A stretch of 64,000 bases of DNA from assembly GCA_964453525.1 (NCBI GenBank), contig CAYVOV010000020.1, positions 1-64,000 of the forward strand, in the 5' to 3' direction. Under the pieces are notes generated by a model. That model worked only from the letters and a program-made list of their open reading frames with translations. It ran no database searches and had not been told where the DNA came from. This document shows, piece after piece, positions 9,006-17,826 of this stretch (the first letter of the stretch is position 1; every line of letters begins with the position of its first letter). A program made the translations under genes and the position numbers. Origin of the DNA: CAYVOV01 sp964453525 (lineage in GTDB: Bacteria > Chloroflexota > Dehalococcoidia > Dehalococcoidales > UBA2162).

Positions 9006-9893
9006 CTAGGTTAATCCGGCAGCCACTTTGGCCGCCCTCACCGTATTCATCATCAGCATGGTTATCGTCATCGGTCCCACGCCACCGGGTACCGGAGTGA
9101 TAGCCTTCGCTTTTTCCTTGACCGTTTCAAAATCGACATCGCCTTCCAGGATTCTCTTACCGTCTTCCGTCTTACCTACCTCGTTCACGCCGACATCAAT
9201 AATCACCACGCCTTCTTTGACCATATCACCGGTGACGGCTTTCGGTTTTCCGGCGGCTACTATCAAAATATCCGCCCTCTTGGTATGAAACGCTATATCT
9301 TTTGTTCGTGTATGGCAGACAGTAACCGTAGCGTTAGCTCCGGGTGCTTTTTGAAGCAGCATATTAGCAATCGGCTTACCGACGATGTTGCTTCTGCCAA
9401 CCACCACTACCTCAGCTCCCTCAATCTGCGTGCCGGAGCGGATAAGCAACTGCTGGATACCCGCCGGTGTGCAGGGCAGATAGTCCGGCTCACCTATCAT
9501 CAGCTTGCCTACGTTCACCGGGTGAAAGCCATCGACATCTTTCCTGGGGTCAATAGCGTACAGGACTTCTTCCTCATTCAGGTGTTTTGGAAGTGGCAAC
9601 TGAACGAGGATTCCATTTATTTTCGGGTCTTTATTGAGCTTATCAATGAGTTTCATAAGCTCATCCTGCGGGGTATCCTCCGGCAGGTCGTATCTTTCCG
9701 AGTAAATACCGAGTTCCTGCGAGGTCTTCTCCTTGGCGCCGACATAAACCTGAGAAGCCGGGTCGGCACCCACAAGAACGGTGACAAGACCGGGCACGAT
9801 ATTGTGTTTTTCCTTGAGGTCGGCAATCTCCTGTTTTAGCTCTTCTCTGATTTCCCTGGCAACCGCTGCACCTCTGATAAGTTCCGCTGTCAT
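9006..9893 (-). CDS. folD: Bifunctional methylene-THF dehydrogenase / methenyl-THF cyclohydrolase
   Basis: FolD catalyses two steps of the methyl branch: methenyl-THF hydrolysis/formation and reduction to methylene-THF. The 295-residue protein has the family signature around YVGAKEKTSQELGI (catalytic Tyr-Lys pair), QLPLPKH, and the Rossmann segment VVVVGRSNIVGKPIA, then the C-terminal PVPGGVGPMTI motif. Length is normal. Its presence makes a separate cyclohydrolase (fchA) unnecessary. It lies between cooC and the 72-residue orphan, with short gaps and the same strand. Confidence 0.97.
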   Translation of the reverse strand: MTAELIRGAAVAREIREELKQEIADLKEKHNIVPGLVTVLVGADPASQVYVGAKEKTSQELGIYSERYDLPEDTPQDELMKLIDKLNKDPKINGILVQLPLPKHLNEEEVLYAIDPRKDVDGFHPVNVGKLMIGEPDYLPCTPAGIQQLLIRSGTQIEGAEVVVVGRSNIVGKPIANMLLQKAPGANATVTVCHTRTKDIAFHTKRADILIVAAGKPKAVTGDMVKEGVVIIDVGVNEVGKTEDGKRILEGDVDFETVKEKAKAITPVPGGVGPMTITMLMMNTVRAAKVAAGLT

Positions 9894-9907
9894 CTATCTA
9901 CCCCCTT

Positions 9908-10687
9908 TCAGACTTTTTCTTTTTGCCTGTTACAGCTAAGAATTTCATCCATCAAGTCACCAACCGCTATTACCGCCTTTGAGGTATCCGGCAGCTCCAC
10001 AAGCGGTCTGGCTTCAAGGTCATATTGATATATTTCCTCGTCTCTGGGAATGAGAACCGGAGGGTCAAGACCTAATTTAGTAATCTCTTCCTTGACCATC
10101 GGTGCCAGCTCTTCAGGGGCGGCGTTGATAATTATCTTCTGCCTGTCCACGACAAGCTTCAGTTCTTCAACAAGGTCTCTTATCCGCGCCACCGTCCTGA
10201 CGCCTTTTACTGAATGGTCCGAAACAATAAGCAGTACGTCAATATTCTGGGTTGTTCTCCGGCTGAGGTGCTCCATGCCCGCCTCATTATCCATGACCAC
10301 GTGGCTGTAATTACCGGCCAGGGAATCGGCGAATTTCCTCAATAGTGTGTTCGGATAGCAGTAGCACTCCGGCCCCTCACCCCTGCCCATTGTTATCAGG
10401 TCAAGGCCCTTGCTCTCAGTGATTGCCCCGTTTAACTTAATCTCCAGGTAAGCCTCTTTTGTCATCCCCGGAGGAATATTAATTTTATCATTGTTAAACG
10501 AGGCGATTATTGAACCGATTGTGTTATCTACTTTAAGTCCCAGACTTTCTCCAAGGTTAGCATTAGCGTCGGCATCGATTGCTAAAATCGGACCTTCACC
10601 GCTTTTTAGAAGATTGCGGATAATAATACTTGATATAGATGTCTTACCGGTGCCGCCTTTACCGGCGACAGCGATAGAAAACGCCAA
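9908..10687 (-). CDS. cooC: CooC-type nickel-insertion ATPase, copy 1
   Basis: This is a MinD/SIMIBI-class P-loop ATPase of 259 residues. It has a deviant Walker A motif (GKGGTGKTS, residues 9-17), an IDADANANLG Walker A' region, and the C-x-C metal/dimer motif of CooC at C108-x-C110. CooC proteins load nickel into the C cluster of CODH, and a related role has been proposed for ACS. It is co-transcribed between fhs and folD. A second, more divergent CooC-type gene stands first in the operon, so one may serve CODH and the other ACS. That division is inference. Confidence 0.9.
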   Translation of the reverse strand: MAFSIAVAGKGGTGKTSISSIIIRNLLKSGEGPILAIDADANANLGESLGLKVDNTIGSIIASFNNDKINIPPGMTKEAYLEIKLNGAITESKGLDLITMGRGEGPECYCYPNTLLRKFADSLAGNYSHVVMDNEAGMEHLSRRTTQNIDVLLIVSDHSVKGVRTVARIRDLVEELKLVVDRQKIIINAAPEELAPMVKEEITKLGLDPPVLIPRDEEIYQYDLEARPLVELPDTSKAVIAVGDLMDEILSCNRQKEKV

Positions 10688-10720
10688 TTAAATATCCTCC
10701 ACTAATTACATTATACCTAT

Positions 10721-12484
10721 TTAGAAGAGACCCTGCACCTTTCCGGTCTTAACATCGACATCCACCTTCCTGAAGGCAGGGTCAGAACTGGTTCCCGGCA
10801 TCAAGGTGATCGCTCCAGCGCACGGACAAAGGAACTTGGCTCCGGAATAAATCAACACATCACGAATAGGTAGAGTCCACCCTTTCGGTACTCCCTTGAG
10901 AGACGGGTCATGCGTAAGACTCAAATGGGTCTTCACCATCATTGTGGCGTATTCATCGTACTGAGCGTCAGCCTCGAACCTCTTTGCCTTCGCTTCTGCC
11001 TCTGGAGTCCAGGAGACACCGTCGGCACCGTATACCACCTTGGCGATTTTATCAACGCGTTCGCGCAGCTTCATTTCATTCGGGTAGAGGAATCTGAAAT
11101 CATTCTCTTCCTCGCAGGCTTCCTTAACGACGTCAGCCAGCTCTAGAGCGCCATCACCGCCGTTAGCCCAGTGGCTACTTTCGGCAACGCGAGCGCCGGC
11201 TGCTTCCGCTGCCTTCCTAACCAACGCAACCTCAGCATCAGTATCAGTGTAGAAGCGGTTAATGCATACTACGGGATTAATACCAGATTCCCTGATAACG
11301 CCAATCAGGTGTAACATGTTGGGAAGACCTTTCTCCAAGAGCTCAAGATTCTCTTTAGTATAGTCATCAGACAGTGGTAGACCAGCCACCACCCTGGGTC
11401 CACCACCATGCATCTTGAGCGCTCGAATAGTGGTGGTAAGCACTGAAACGTGAGGTTTAAGCCCGCTGTAGCGGCACTTCACGTTCCAGAATTTCTCAAA
11501 ACCGATATCTGCAGCAAAGCCACTCTCAGTGACATGGTAATCAAACATCTTCAATCCGATACGGTCAGCAATGATAGAAGACTGACCTACCGCAATATTA
11601 GCAAACGGTCCAGCATGAACCATGCAGGGTTGATACTCTACCGTACAACACAGAGTTGGATTGATGGTATTGCGCATCCAGGCAGTCATTGCGCCACCTA
11701 CTTCAAGGTCGCCAGTGGTAACCGGATTACCCTTCTTATCAAATGCCACCGTGATATTGTCCATTTTTTCTCGCAGGTCGGCAAGGTCTCTAACAATAGA
11801 TAGCATAGCCATTAGCTCAGAACTCACAGCAATACCGAACTTGGACTGCATCATGAAGCCGTCCATCTTACCGCCGATGCCGATTATGATGTTTCGCAGG
11901 CTCTGGGCGCAGAAGTCCATAATCCAGCCCATCTCCACCCTGGTGGGGTCAACATCAAGACGGCGCATCCTGGTCAGTTTCTGAAGTCGCTCATCATCAT
12001 AGTTACGCTCGTGCTGCATTCTTGAAGTCAGGGCAACCATAGCCAGGTTGTGGGCGTTCATGATGTCATTGATATCACCAGTAAGCCCCATGGAAAACTC
12101 GGTCAGAGGAATAAGTAAGGCGTTACCGCCACCGGCAGCAGTGCCCTTGATGTTCATGGTGGGACCACCTGACGGTTGGCGTATACAGCCGCCTACATTC
12201 AGTCCGCGTTTGCCCATACCCTCCAGAATGCCCATTGCGGTGGTACTCTTTCCTTCACCCAGTGGCGTGGGGGTTATAGCTGTTACCTCAATATACTTGC
12301 CATCAGGCCTGTCCTTGAGACGCTCCATGATTTTCAGGAAATCAAGCTTGGCTATTCTCCCGTAGGGAAGTATCTCGTCTTTTTGAAGTCCCAGCTTCTC
12401 TCGCCACTCATCGGGAGTCGGCATATTCTCTTCCGCCGCTTCGGAAATTTGCCAGTCTGCCATTTTTACTGCATCGTAAGCCAT
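10721..12484 (-). CDS. fhs: Formate-tetrahydrofolate ligase
   Basis: Fhs activates formate with ATP on THF, the entry to the methyl branch. The 587-residue protein has the P-loop TPTPLGEGKS at about residues 71-80, the GGGNALLIPLTEF segment, and family motifs through to GAITLMPGTS near the C-terminus. It is slightly longer than the usual 555-560 residues. The start at 12482-12484 has AGGAGG about 6 nt upstream; an in-frame Met at residue 8 lacks a ribosome site. It is flanked by the two CooC-type genes in the same direction. Formate dehydrogenase is not in the window. Confidence 0.97.
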   Translation of the reverse strand: MAYDAVKMADWQISEAAEENMPTPDEWREKLGLQKDEILPYGRIAKLDFLKIMERLKDRPDGKYIEVTAITPTPLGEGKSTTAMGILEGMGKRGLNVGGCIRQPSGGPTMNIKGTAAGGGNALLIPLTEFSMGLTGDINDIMNAHNLAMVALTSRMQHERNYDDERLQKLTRMRRLDVDPTRVEMGWIMDFCAQSLRNIIIGIGGKMDGFMMQSKFGIAVSSELMAMLSIVRDLADLREKMDNITVAFDKKGNPVTTGDLEVGGAMTAWMRNTINPTLCCTVEYQPCMVHAGPFANIAVGQSSIIADRIGLKMFDYHVTESGFAADIGFEKFWNVKCRYSGLKPHVSVLTTTIRALKMHGGGPRVVAGLPLSDDYTKENLELLEKGLPNMLHLIGVIRESGINPVVCINRFYTDTDAEVALVRKAAEAAGARVAESSHWANGGDGALELADVVKEACEEENDFRFLYPNEMKLRERVDKIAKVVYGADGVSWTPEAEAKAKRFEADAQYDEYATMMVKTHLSLTHDPSLKGVPKGWTLPIRDVLIYSGAKFLCPCAGAITLMPGTSSDPAFRKVDVDVKTGKVQGLF

Positions 12485-12520
12485 AAAACCTCCTAATAAA
12501 TAATTATTATTAATTGTGCC

Positions 12521-13306
12521 CTAATTCACGGTGGGCGTTTCTACGCCGGCTAAAAGGGCCTCGTAAATCTCTTTTACGGCCTCTTTAATCTGCTGGCTTG
12601 CATCCAGCAGGGGGAGATTTGCCAGGTCTGCATCTACCACTGCCTGGTCATAGGGGATAAAGCCCAGAAAATCGAAATCGGACAGGCTGGATTTTAGAAA
12701 TTCCCTATCCGATTGACTTCTTACCTTGTTTCCGACAACTCCGATATTTTTCAGTCCGATTTCCGAAGCTAACTTCCTGATGTTAATCGCTGTCTCGATA
12801 CTCCGCCTCCCTGGCTCCACCACCACAATCAGTTTGTCCACCATCCTTGATGTCCCACGCCCTAGGTGCTCAATTCCGGCCTCCATGTCCAGGATAATCA
12901 CCTCATTTCTGGCTACAAGCAAATGGCTCATCAGGGCTTGAAGTAAGGCATTCTCGGGACAATAGCAGCCACTGCCGCCCCTCTTCAGGTTCCCCATTCT
13001 CATTAACCTGATTCCATCATGCTTCAGAGCATATTTTTCAGGTATATCATCGACTTTGGGATTCAGCTTGAAATACGGCGCCGATTCTCCGGGCTTGGCT
13101 CCTGTCCTTTCTTCGATAAGGTCACTCATCTCGGATATCGGAGTCAGTCGTTCGGCATCGGGAAAACCAAGTGTGGCAGCCAGGTTGGCATCGGGGTCAG
13201 CATCAATTGCTATCACAGAAAAGCCGGAATCAGCAAATATTTTAGAAAGGAGGGATGATAATAAAGTTTTACCTACTCCACCTTTTCCACTAACAGCAAT
13301 TTTCAT
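12521..13306 (-). CDS. CooC-type nickel-insertion ATPase, copy 2 (first gene of the operon)
   Basis: This 261-residue SIMIBI ATPase has a Walker A motif GKGGVGKTL (residues 7-15), VIAIDADPDANLA, and the CooC C-x-C pair at C114-x-C116. It differs clearly from the downstream copy, which has CYCYP where this one has CYCPE. It is the promoter-proximal gene of the Wood-Ljungdahl operon. CooC family proteins mature nickel enzymes; which apo-protein this one serves (CODH or ACS) cannot be told from sequence. An AGGAGGG-like sequence lies inside its 5' coding end, not upstream, and the start ATG has no strong ribosome site. Confidence 0.88.
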   Translation of the reverse strand: MKIAVSGKGGVGKTLLSSLLSKIFADSGFSVIAIDADPDANLAATLGFPDAERLTPISEMSDLIEERTGAKPGESAPYFKLNPKVDDIPEKYALKHDGIRLMRMGNLKRGGSGCYCPENALLQALMSHLLVARNEVIILDMEAGIEHLGRGTSRMVDKLIVVVEPGRRSIETAINIRKLASEIGLKNIGVVGNKVRSQSDREFLKSSLSDFDFLGFIPYDQAVVDADLANLPLLDASQQIKEAVKEIYEALLAGVETPTVN

Positions 13307-13396
13307 CGCAATCTTTATTTGGCATAATTAAAGCTGAGACTTCTCGGGGGAAAGCACTCAGCCTGTAGAACTTTGTTACCTGCGCTTACCCCAGAC

Positions 13397-13426
13397 AGTA
13401 TAGCCCAATAAATCTTGACAAGTCAA
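13397..13426 (-). promoter_or_regulatory. Putative sigma70-type promoter of the Wood-Ljungdahl operon
   Basis: On the minus strand, TTGACT (13421-13426) and TATACT (13397-13402) are separated by 18 nt, giving a predicted start near 13390 and a leader of about 85 nt before the first CooC-type gene. The leader contains a GCTGAG/CTCAGC stem near 13332-13361. No other equally good promoter was seen inside the cluster. Confidence 0.65.
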
Positions 13427-13510
13427 GTAAAAAAGTACTGTCCTTTTACTTAATCTTGGTTGTACAGACAGCAATGAATATCTATATTTCTTTCGCCGCT
13501 ATGGTTTCCT

Positions 13511-13589
13511 TCGGCTTCGCTCAGGACAGGCTAACGGCTCACAATGAGCGGCATTCATTCCCGCTTACCCTGAGCTTGTCGAAGGGTCT
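13511..13589. repeat. Dispersed CCCTGAGC-N4-CGAAGGG repeat between operons
   Basis: The 329-bp gap between glmS and the CooC-type gene carries two members of a short dispersed repeat. One is CTTCGGCTTCGCTCAGGACA at 13511-13530. The other is ACCCTGAGC-N4-CGAAGGGTC at 13567-13587. The same core occurs at 22173-22195. It lies downstream of the convergent end of neither operon (both run left) and has no T-run, so it is a repeat rather than an obvious terminator. Confidence 0.6.
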
Positions 13590-13635
13590 CCAACTAAGAT
13601 TGAGCAGAATCAGTACTGTTAATTAAACCCGTTTT

Positions 13636-15429
13636 TTACTCTACAGTTACGCTCTTTGCCAGGTTACGCGGGTAGTCTACCGGACACCCTCTCTCTCTGG
13701 CGGTATAGTAGGCAAGCAGTTGCAGCGCCACCGTATTAACTACCGGAGTAAACATCCTGTCGACCCGCGGCACGGTAATAACCGTATCGGCTATTTCTCC
13801 GATGACCTCGTCCTCTTCTTCAATTCTTTCCTCCACCAGCGCCATCATCGGCGACCCTCTAGCTTTAATTTCCTTTATGTTCGTCATCATCGGTTCATAA
13901 GTATTATCCTTTGTCACAATTGCGATGACCGGCGTATTGGTACCGAGCAATGCAAAGGGCCCGTGCTTCATTTCTCCTGCCGCGTAACCTTCAGCATGTA
14001 CATAAGAGATTTCCTTTAATTTGAGCGCTCCCTCCAGAGCTACCGGATAGTTTAACCCTCTGCCTATAAAGAACACATTTTCATGCTTTGAAAGGAACCC
14101 TGCATATTCCTTGATTTTGTCTTCGTCATCGAGTACTCGCTGTACCTTGCTTGGTAGTTGCCTCAGTTCCATAAGCAGGTTGGCTAGTCTCCTGGCATCT
14201 ATATTGGAATATGACATCGCCAGCCAGTAAAGCACCATAAGCTGCGCTGTGAAAGTCTTGGTTGCTGCTACGCTTATCTCAGGACCAGCTCTTGTATATA
14301 TTGTCCGGCTGGCAATCCTGGTGGCAGTGCTGCCAACCACATTAGAAATCGCTATTACCGGACTTCCGGCCTCTCTCAAACGTCTCATCGCTTTCAGAGT
14401 GTCAGCCGTTTCTCCGGATTGAGAGATAGCGATGGCCACAGTACTGGCCAGAACATTGGTATAATAATTGAACTCATGAGCAGCTTCTACCTTCACCGGT
14501 ATCTTCAGCAACTCTTCTATAAGATGTTTTCCAATCAGAGCGGCATGATATGCAGTACCGGCAGCAACCATTAGTAATGAATCAATACCTTTTCCTCTCA
14601 GTGGTAAATCAATTACTTGCTCGGAATCCTGGGTAAACTCGCCGAGGGTGTCCCTTATAACCTTGGGCTGCTCATGAATTTCCTTAAGCATGAAGTGGTC
14701 ATAACCTGCCTTCTGAGCTTCTTCCACACCCCATAGAACCTTGTGCTCTTCCCAGTCAATCTCTTTATCTTCTCTTTCAATCTTAATGGCATTCCGGCTA
14801 ATAATCCCTAAATCGCCATCCTCCAGGTAGATAACCCTATCCGTATAACCAAGTATTGCCGGTACGTCCGATGCAACAAAGTTCTCTCTATCGCCAATAC
14901 CAATAATCAGCGGGCTGTCCTTCCGGGCAACTACCAGCTCGGTCTGTCCTTTCATCAGCACGATGATAGCGTACGAACCTTCTATATCATCAAGTGCCCG
15001 CTTTACAGCCTGCTTGAGATTACCATCAAAGTATTTTTCAATGAGATGTGGTATTACCTCGGTATCGGTTTCGGAAACCAGGCTATGTCCCTCCGCTACC
15101 AGACATTCTCTCAACTCAAGGTAATTCGTTATCACTCCGTTATGAACCACTGCTATGTCGCCGGTGCAGTCGAGATGGGGATGAGCATTAATTTTTGACG
15201 GGGCACCGTGGGTTGCCCACCGGGTATGGGCAACTCCCCTCTTCCCATCGAATAAGGGTGATTTCTTCATCAACGCTTCAACCCTGACGGCATCCTTGTG
15301 AACGTTGATGTTACCGGAATCCGTGGCAAAACCACAGGAATCGTAACCACGGTATTCCAGCTTCTTCAAACAGTCCAGTAGTATTGACCGGGCTTTTTTA
15401 TCACCGATATAGCCGATAATACCGCACAT
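13636..15429 (-). CDS. glmS: Glutamine-fructose-6-phosphate aminotransferase (isomerizing)
   Basis: GlmS makes glucosamine-6-phosphate from fructose-6-phosphate and glutamine. The 597-residue protein starts MCGIIGYIG with the catalytic Cys2, followed by the class-II glutaminase domain (AHTRWATHG) and two SIS sugar-isomerase domains (SQSGETADT at about residue 340). It ends with the normal DYPRNLAKSVTVE tail. It is the last gene of the glmM operon, only 6 nt after the preceding nucleotidyltransferase. Co-expression with glmM and the two transferases fits UDP-GlcNAc synthesis for cell-surface glycans. Confidence 0.97.
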   Translation of the reverse strand: MCGIIGYIGDKKARSILLDCLKKLEYRGYDSCGFATDSGNINVHKDAVRVEALMKKSPLFDGKRGVAHTRWATHGAPSKINAHPHLDCTGDIAVVHNGVITNYLELRECLVAEGHSLVSETDTEVIPHLIEKYFDGNLKQAVKRALDDIEGSYAIIVLMKGQTELVVARKDSPLIIGIGDRENFVASDVPAILGYTDRVIYLEDGDLGIISRNAIKIEREDKEIDWEEHKVLWGVEEAQKAGYDHFMLKEIHEQPKVIRDTLGEFTQDSEQVIDLPLRGKGIDSLLMVAAGTAYHAALIGKHLIEELLKIPVKVEAAHEFNYYTNVLASTVAIAISQSGETADTLKAMRRLREAGSPVIAISNVVGSTATRIASRTIYTRAGPEISVAATKTFTAQLMVLYWLAMSYSNIDARRLANLLMELRQLPSKVQRVLDDEDKIKEYAGFLSKHENVFFIGRGLNYPVALEGALKLKEISYVHAEGYAAGEMKHGPFALLGTNTPVIAIVTKDNTYEPMMTNIKEIKARGSPMMALVEERIEEEDEVIGEIADTVITVPRVDRMFTPVVNTVALQLLAYYTARERGCPVDYPRNLAKSVTVE

Positions 15430-15435
15430 AGCTCA

Positions 15436-16611
15436 TTAAATCACCAGGCTCTTATCCGGTAGTTTCCCGCTGACAAGCTTCATCGACTGTATCTGGCTGT
15501 AGTTGCCAACAATAACCCCGGGCTGAGCCACTACGTTGCTTCCTAACTTACAGCCGACACCAAGCATTGCCCCTACCTTAACAAGATGGTGCTCCGAATT
15601 TACCTTGATTTCAGTTTCATTACTGCAGGCAATAAAATGCCCGCTGATAACACAGCCGTCATCAATAACCGAATCCTGTATAATTGAACCGGAGCCGATA
15701 TTCACATCATCTCCGATGACACTGTTTTGAACCTCACTGAAAGGTGAAATAACCACATTATCGCCGACACTTGCAGCCGGAGAAATGTATACATTTGGAC
15801 CTATATCACAATTAGCTCCGATTACTACCGGCCCGACTATGTATGAATTAGACCGTATTAACGTATCCTCTCCAATTGATACCGGTCCTTTTACGGAAGC
15901 CCCTGCTTCAATAGTGCCCCCGAGATTTAACGGAATCCGGGGGAGGACCATATCATTCAAACCTAATATATCCCAGGGATATACAATATCAAGCCAGGTA
16001 CCCTCTGTCTCCTGCACGCTTACAGCACGTCCATGAGCTACCATATTGTTAATAACATCGGGAATACCCGTTTCGGTATCAATAAATTCAAAAACGTCCC
16101 TGGTAAAGTAATAGATACCGGTATTAACAATACCACTTGCAGCTTCGCCGGGTTTTTCAATAATATCCCGCACCTTACCGTTATCAGTATTCACCACCCC
16201 GTACCTTGTAGTATTCTCAACCTTTTTCACCAGCACGGTATCCGGACCGGTAGCAACGAACTGAGTAATTGTACCTGATTCAATTAAGTTATCACCCGGT
16301 AGAACCAGAAACTCATCCCCGGCGACGTCCTTCGCTTTCATCAAGGCATGAGCCGTACCCAGTTGCTTTTCCTGAGTAATATATTCGATATCAACCCCAA
16401 ACTGCTCTCCGTTGCCAATGTAATCATATACCTGCTCTCTCCTGTAACCGACAACTATAACGATATTCCGGACGCCATTCTGAGCCAATGATTCAATCAC
16501 ATAATGCAATATCGGCTTACCGGCAATAGAAAGCATCGTTTTCGGCCGGGTAACGGTAAATGGTCTTAGTCTTTGTCCTTCACCTGCAGCCAGGATAACA
16601 GCCTGCTTCAT
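15436..16611 (-). CDS. Sugar-1-phosphate nucleotidyltransferase with left-handed beta-helix domain, paralogue 1
   Basis: The N-terminal Rossmann-like domain carries the nucleotidyltransferase signature GEGQRLRPFTVTRPK (residues about 9-23), and the C-terminal half has hexapeptide repeats (left-handed beta-helix acyltransferase fold). In this operon, with glmS and glmM, the likely role is UTP:N-acetylglucosamine-1-phosphate uridylyltransferase and/or glucosamine-1-phosphate acetyltransferase, as in archaeal-type bifunctional GlmU-like enzymes. The 391-residue length fits that class and not the longer classical GlmU. Glucose-1-phosphate thymidylyl- or uridylyltransferase remains possible. It is 12 nt downstream of paralogue 2. 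Confidence 0.85.
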   Translation of the reverse strand: MKQAVILAAGEGQRLRPFTVTRPKTMLSIAGKPILHYVIESLAQNGVRNIVIVVGYRREQVYDYIGNGEQFGVDIEYITQEKQLGTAHALMKAKDVAGDEFLVLPGDNLIESGTITQFVATGPDTVLVKKVENTTRYGVVNTDNGKVRDIIEKPGEAASGIVNTGIYYFTRDVFEFIDTETGIPDVINNMVAHGRAVSVQETEGTWLDIVYPWDILGLNDMVLPRIPLNLGGTIEAGASVKGPVSIGEDTLIRSNSYIVGPVVIGANCDIGPNVYISPAASVGDNVVISPFSEVQNSVIGDDVNIGSGSIIQDSVIDDGCVISGHFIACSNETEIKVNSEHHLVKVGAMLGVGCKLGSNVVAQPGVIVGNYSQIQSMKLVSGKLPDKSLVI

Positions 16612-16623
16612 TGTTCCTCATCC

Positions 16624-17826
16624 TTAAAATTTTTTTGAATTCGGAGCAACAATCCCGTGTGCTAAGGCTCCGGGACCTATCATGGCATTATTACCGATTA
16701 TCGTACCTATATTAATACAGGAATTTATCCCGGTCTCAACATCATCTCCCATAATAACTCCGAGCTTGCGCCTGCCTGTAGCCCTGCCATCCACCACCAC
16801 CTCTTTTTTATCGAGCCTCAGGTTGGCAACCTTGGTACCGGCCCCCAGGTTGCACCTTTCTCCGATAATACTATCCCCAACATAGTTATGATGAGGAGTC
16901 TTGGCACCATTCATAATTATCGAATTCTTTATTTCAACAGCAGCACCGATATGACAGCCATCACCGATTGAGGTAGAAGGCCGGATATAACAATTGGGCC
17001 CGATATCACAGTTCTGCCCTATCTTTACCGGTCCTTCTATATAGGAACCTGACTTAACCACAGTGCCTTTGCCGATGGAAACAGTTCCCTTGATTGTCAC
17101 GTTCTCTTCTACAACACCCAGATTCTCCGGCTCAATTCTGGCAAGCAACAGTTCATTAGCCGATAGTAAGTCCCAGGGATAGCTGGTATCGAGCCAGTAG
17201 CCGACATTCTGGTATAAAACATTTTGCCCGCTATCTATCAGCAACTGTATGGAATCGGTAATCTCGTATTCCCCTCTTCGTGATACCGGAGTTTTAGCTA
17301 TAGCGGAAAATATATCGGGAGTAAACAGATACAGACCGGCATTAGCCAGGTTGGACGGGGGACTGCCCACTTTCTCATGAATGCGGATTACCCTGTCTTT
17401 TCCAACCTCAACCAGTCCAAGACCTTCAGTATCCTCAACCTCGAAAAGACTCATTGTAATATCATTCCCGGCCGCTAAACTCTTAATATCCTCCCGGGCA
17501 GTAATAATATCGCCGTTCATCACCATGAAGTTTCCGTCCACCATACCCTCAACCATTCTTACCGCATCGGCCGTACCCTGTTGTTTACGCTGGGTCGAAT
17601 AGTCAATGCTTACCCCCCAGTTTTTACCGCTGCCGAAGTATTTACGTATCTGCTCATCATGGTATCCGACAATAAACACAAATTCTTCGATGCCTGCTTC
17701 TTTAGCCTCGATGAGCAGGTGCTCTACTATCGGCTTATTTGCAATCGGTAGCATCACTTTTGGTCTCGTATAGGTGAGAGGATGCATACGGTTCCCTTCT
17801 CCGGCAGCCAGAATAATTGCCTTCAT
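16624..17826 (-). CDS. Sugar-1-phosphate nucleotidyltransferase with left-handed beta-helix domain, paralogue 2
   Basis: This is a 400-residue paralogue of the next gene, with the same plan: nucleotidyltransferase signature GEGNRMHPLTYTRPK at residues 9-23, then hexapeptide repeats such as IGENCDIG-like turns from about residue 245. Its C-terminal part includes NAKTPHHNYVGDS-like and GDDVETGINSCINIG segments, which resemble the acetyltransferase active-site region of GlmU. It may thus supply the acetyltransferase step while its paralogue supplies or duplicates uridylyl transfer; this is inference. Its ATG abuts the glmM stop codon without a gap, so translation is probably coupled. Confidence 0.85.
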   Translation of the reverse strand: MKAIILAAGEGNRMHPLTYTRPKVMLPIANKPIVEHLLIEAKEAGIEEFVFIVGYHDEQIRKYFGSGKNWGVSIDYSTQRKQQGTADAVRMVEGMVDGNFMVMNGDIITAREDIKSLAAGNDITMSLFEVEDTEGLGLVEVGKDRVIRIHEKVGSPPSNLANAGLYLFTPDIFSAIAKTPVSRRGEYEITDSIQLLIDSGQNVLYQNVGYWLDTSYPWDLLSANELLLARIEPENLGVVEENVTIKGTVSIGKGTVVKSGSYIEGPVKIGQNCDIGPNCYIRPSTSIGDGCHIGAAVEIKNSIIMNGAKTPHHNYVGDSIIGERCNLGAGTKVANLRLDKKEVVVDGRATGRRKLGVIMGDDVETGINSCINIGTIIGNNAMIGPGALAHGIVAPNSKKF

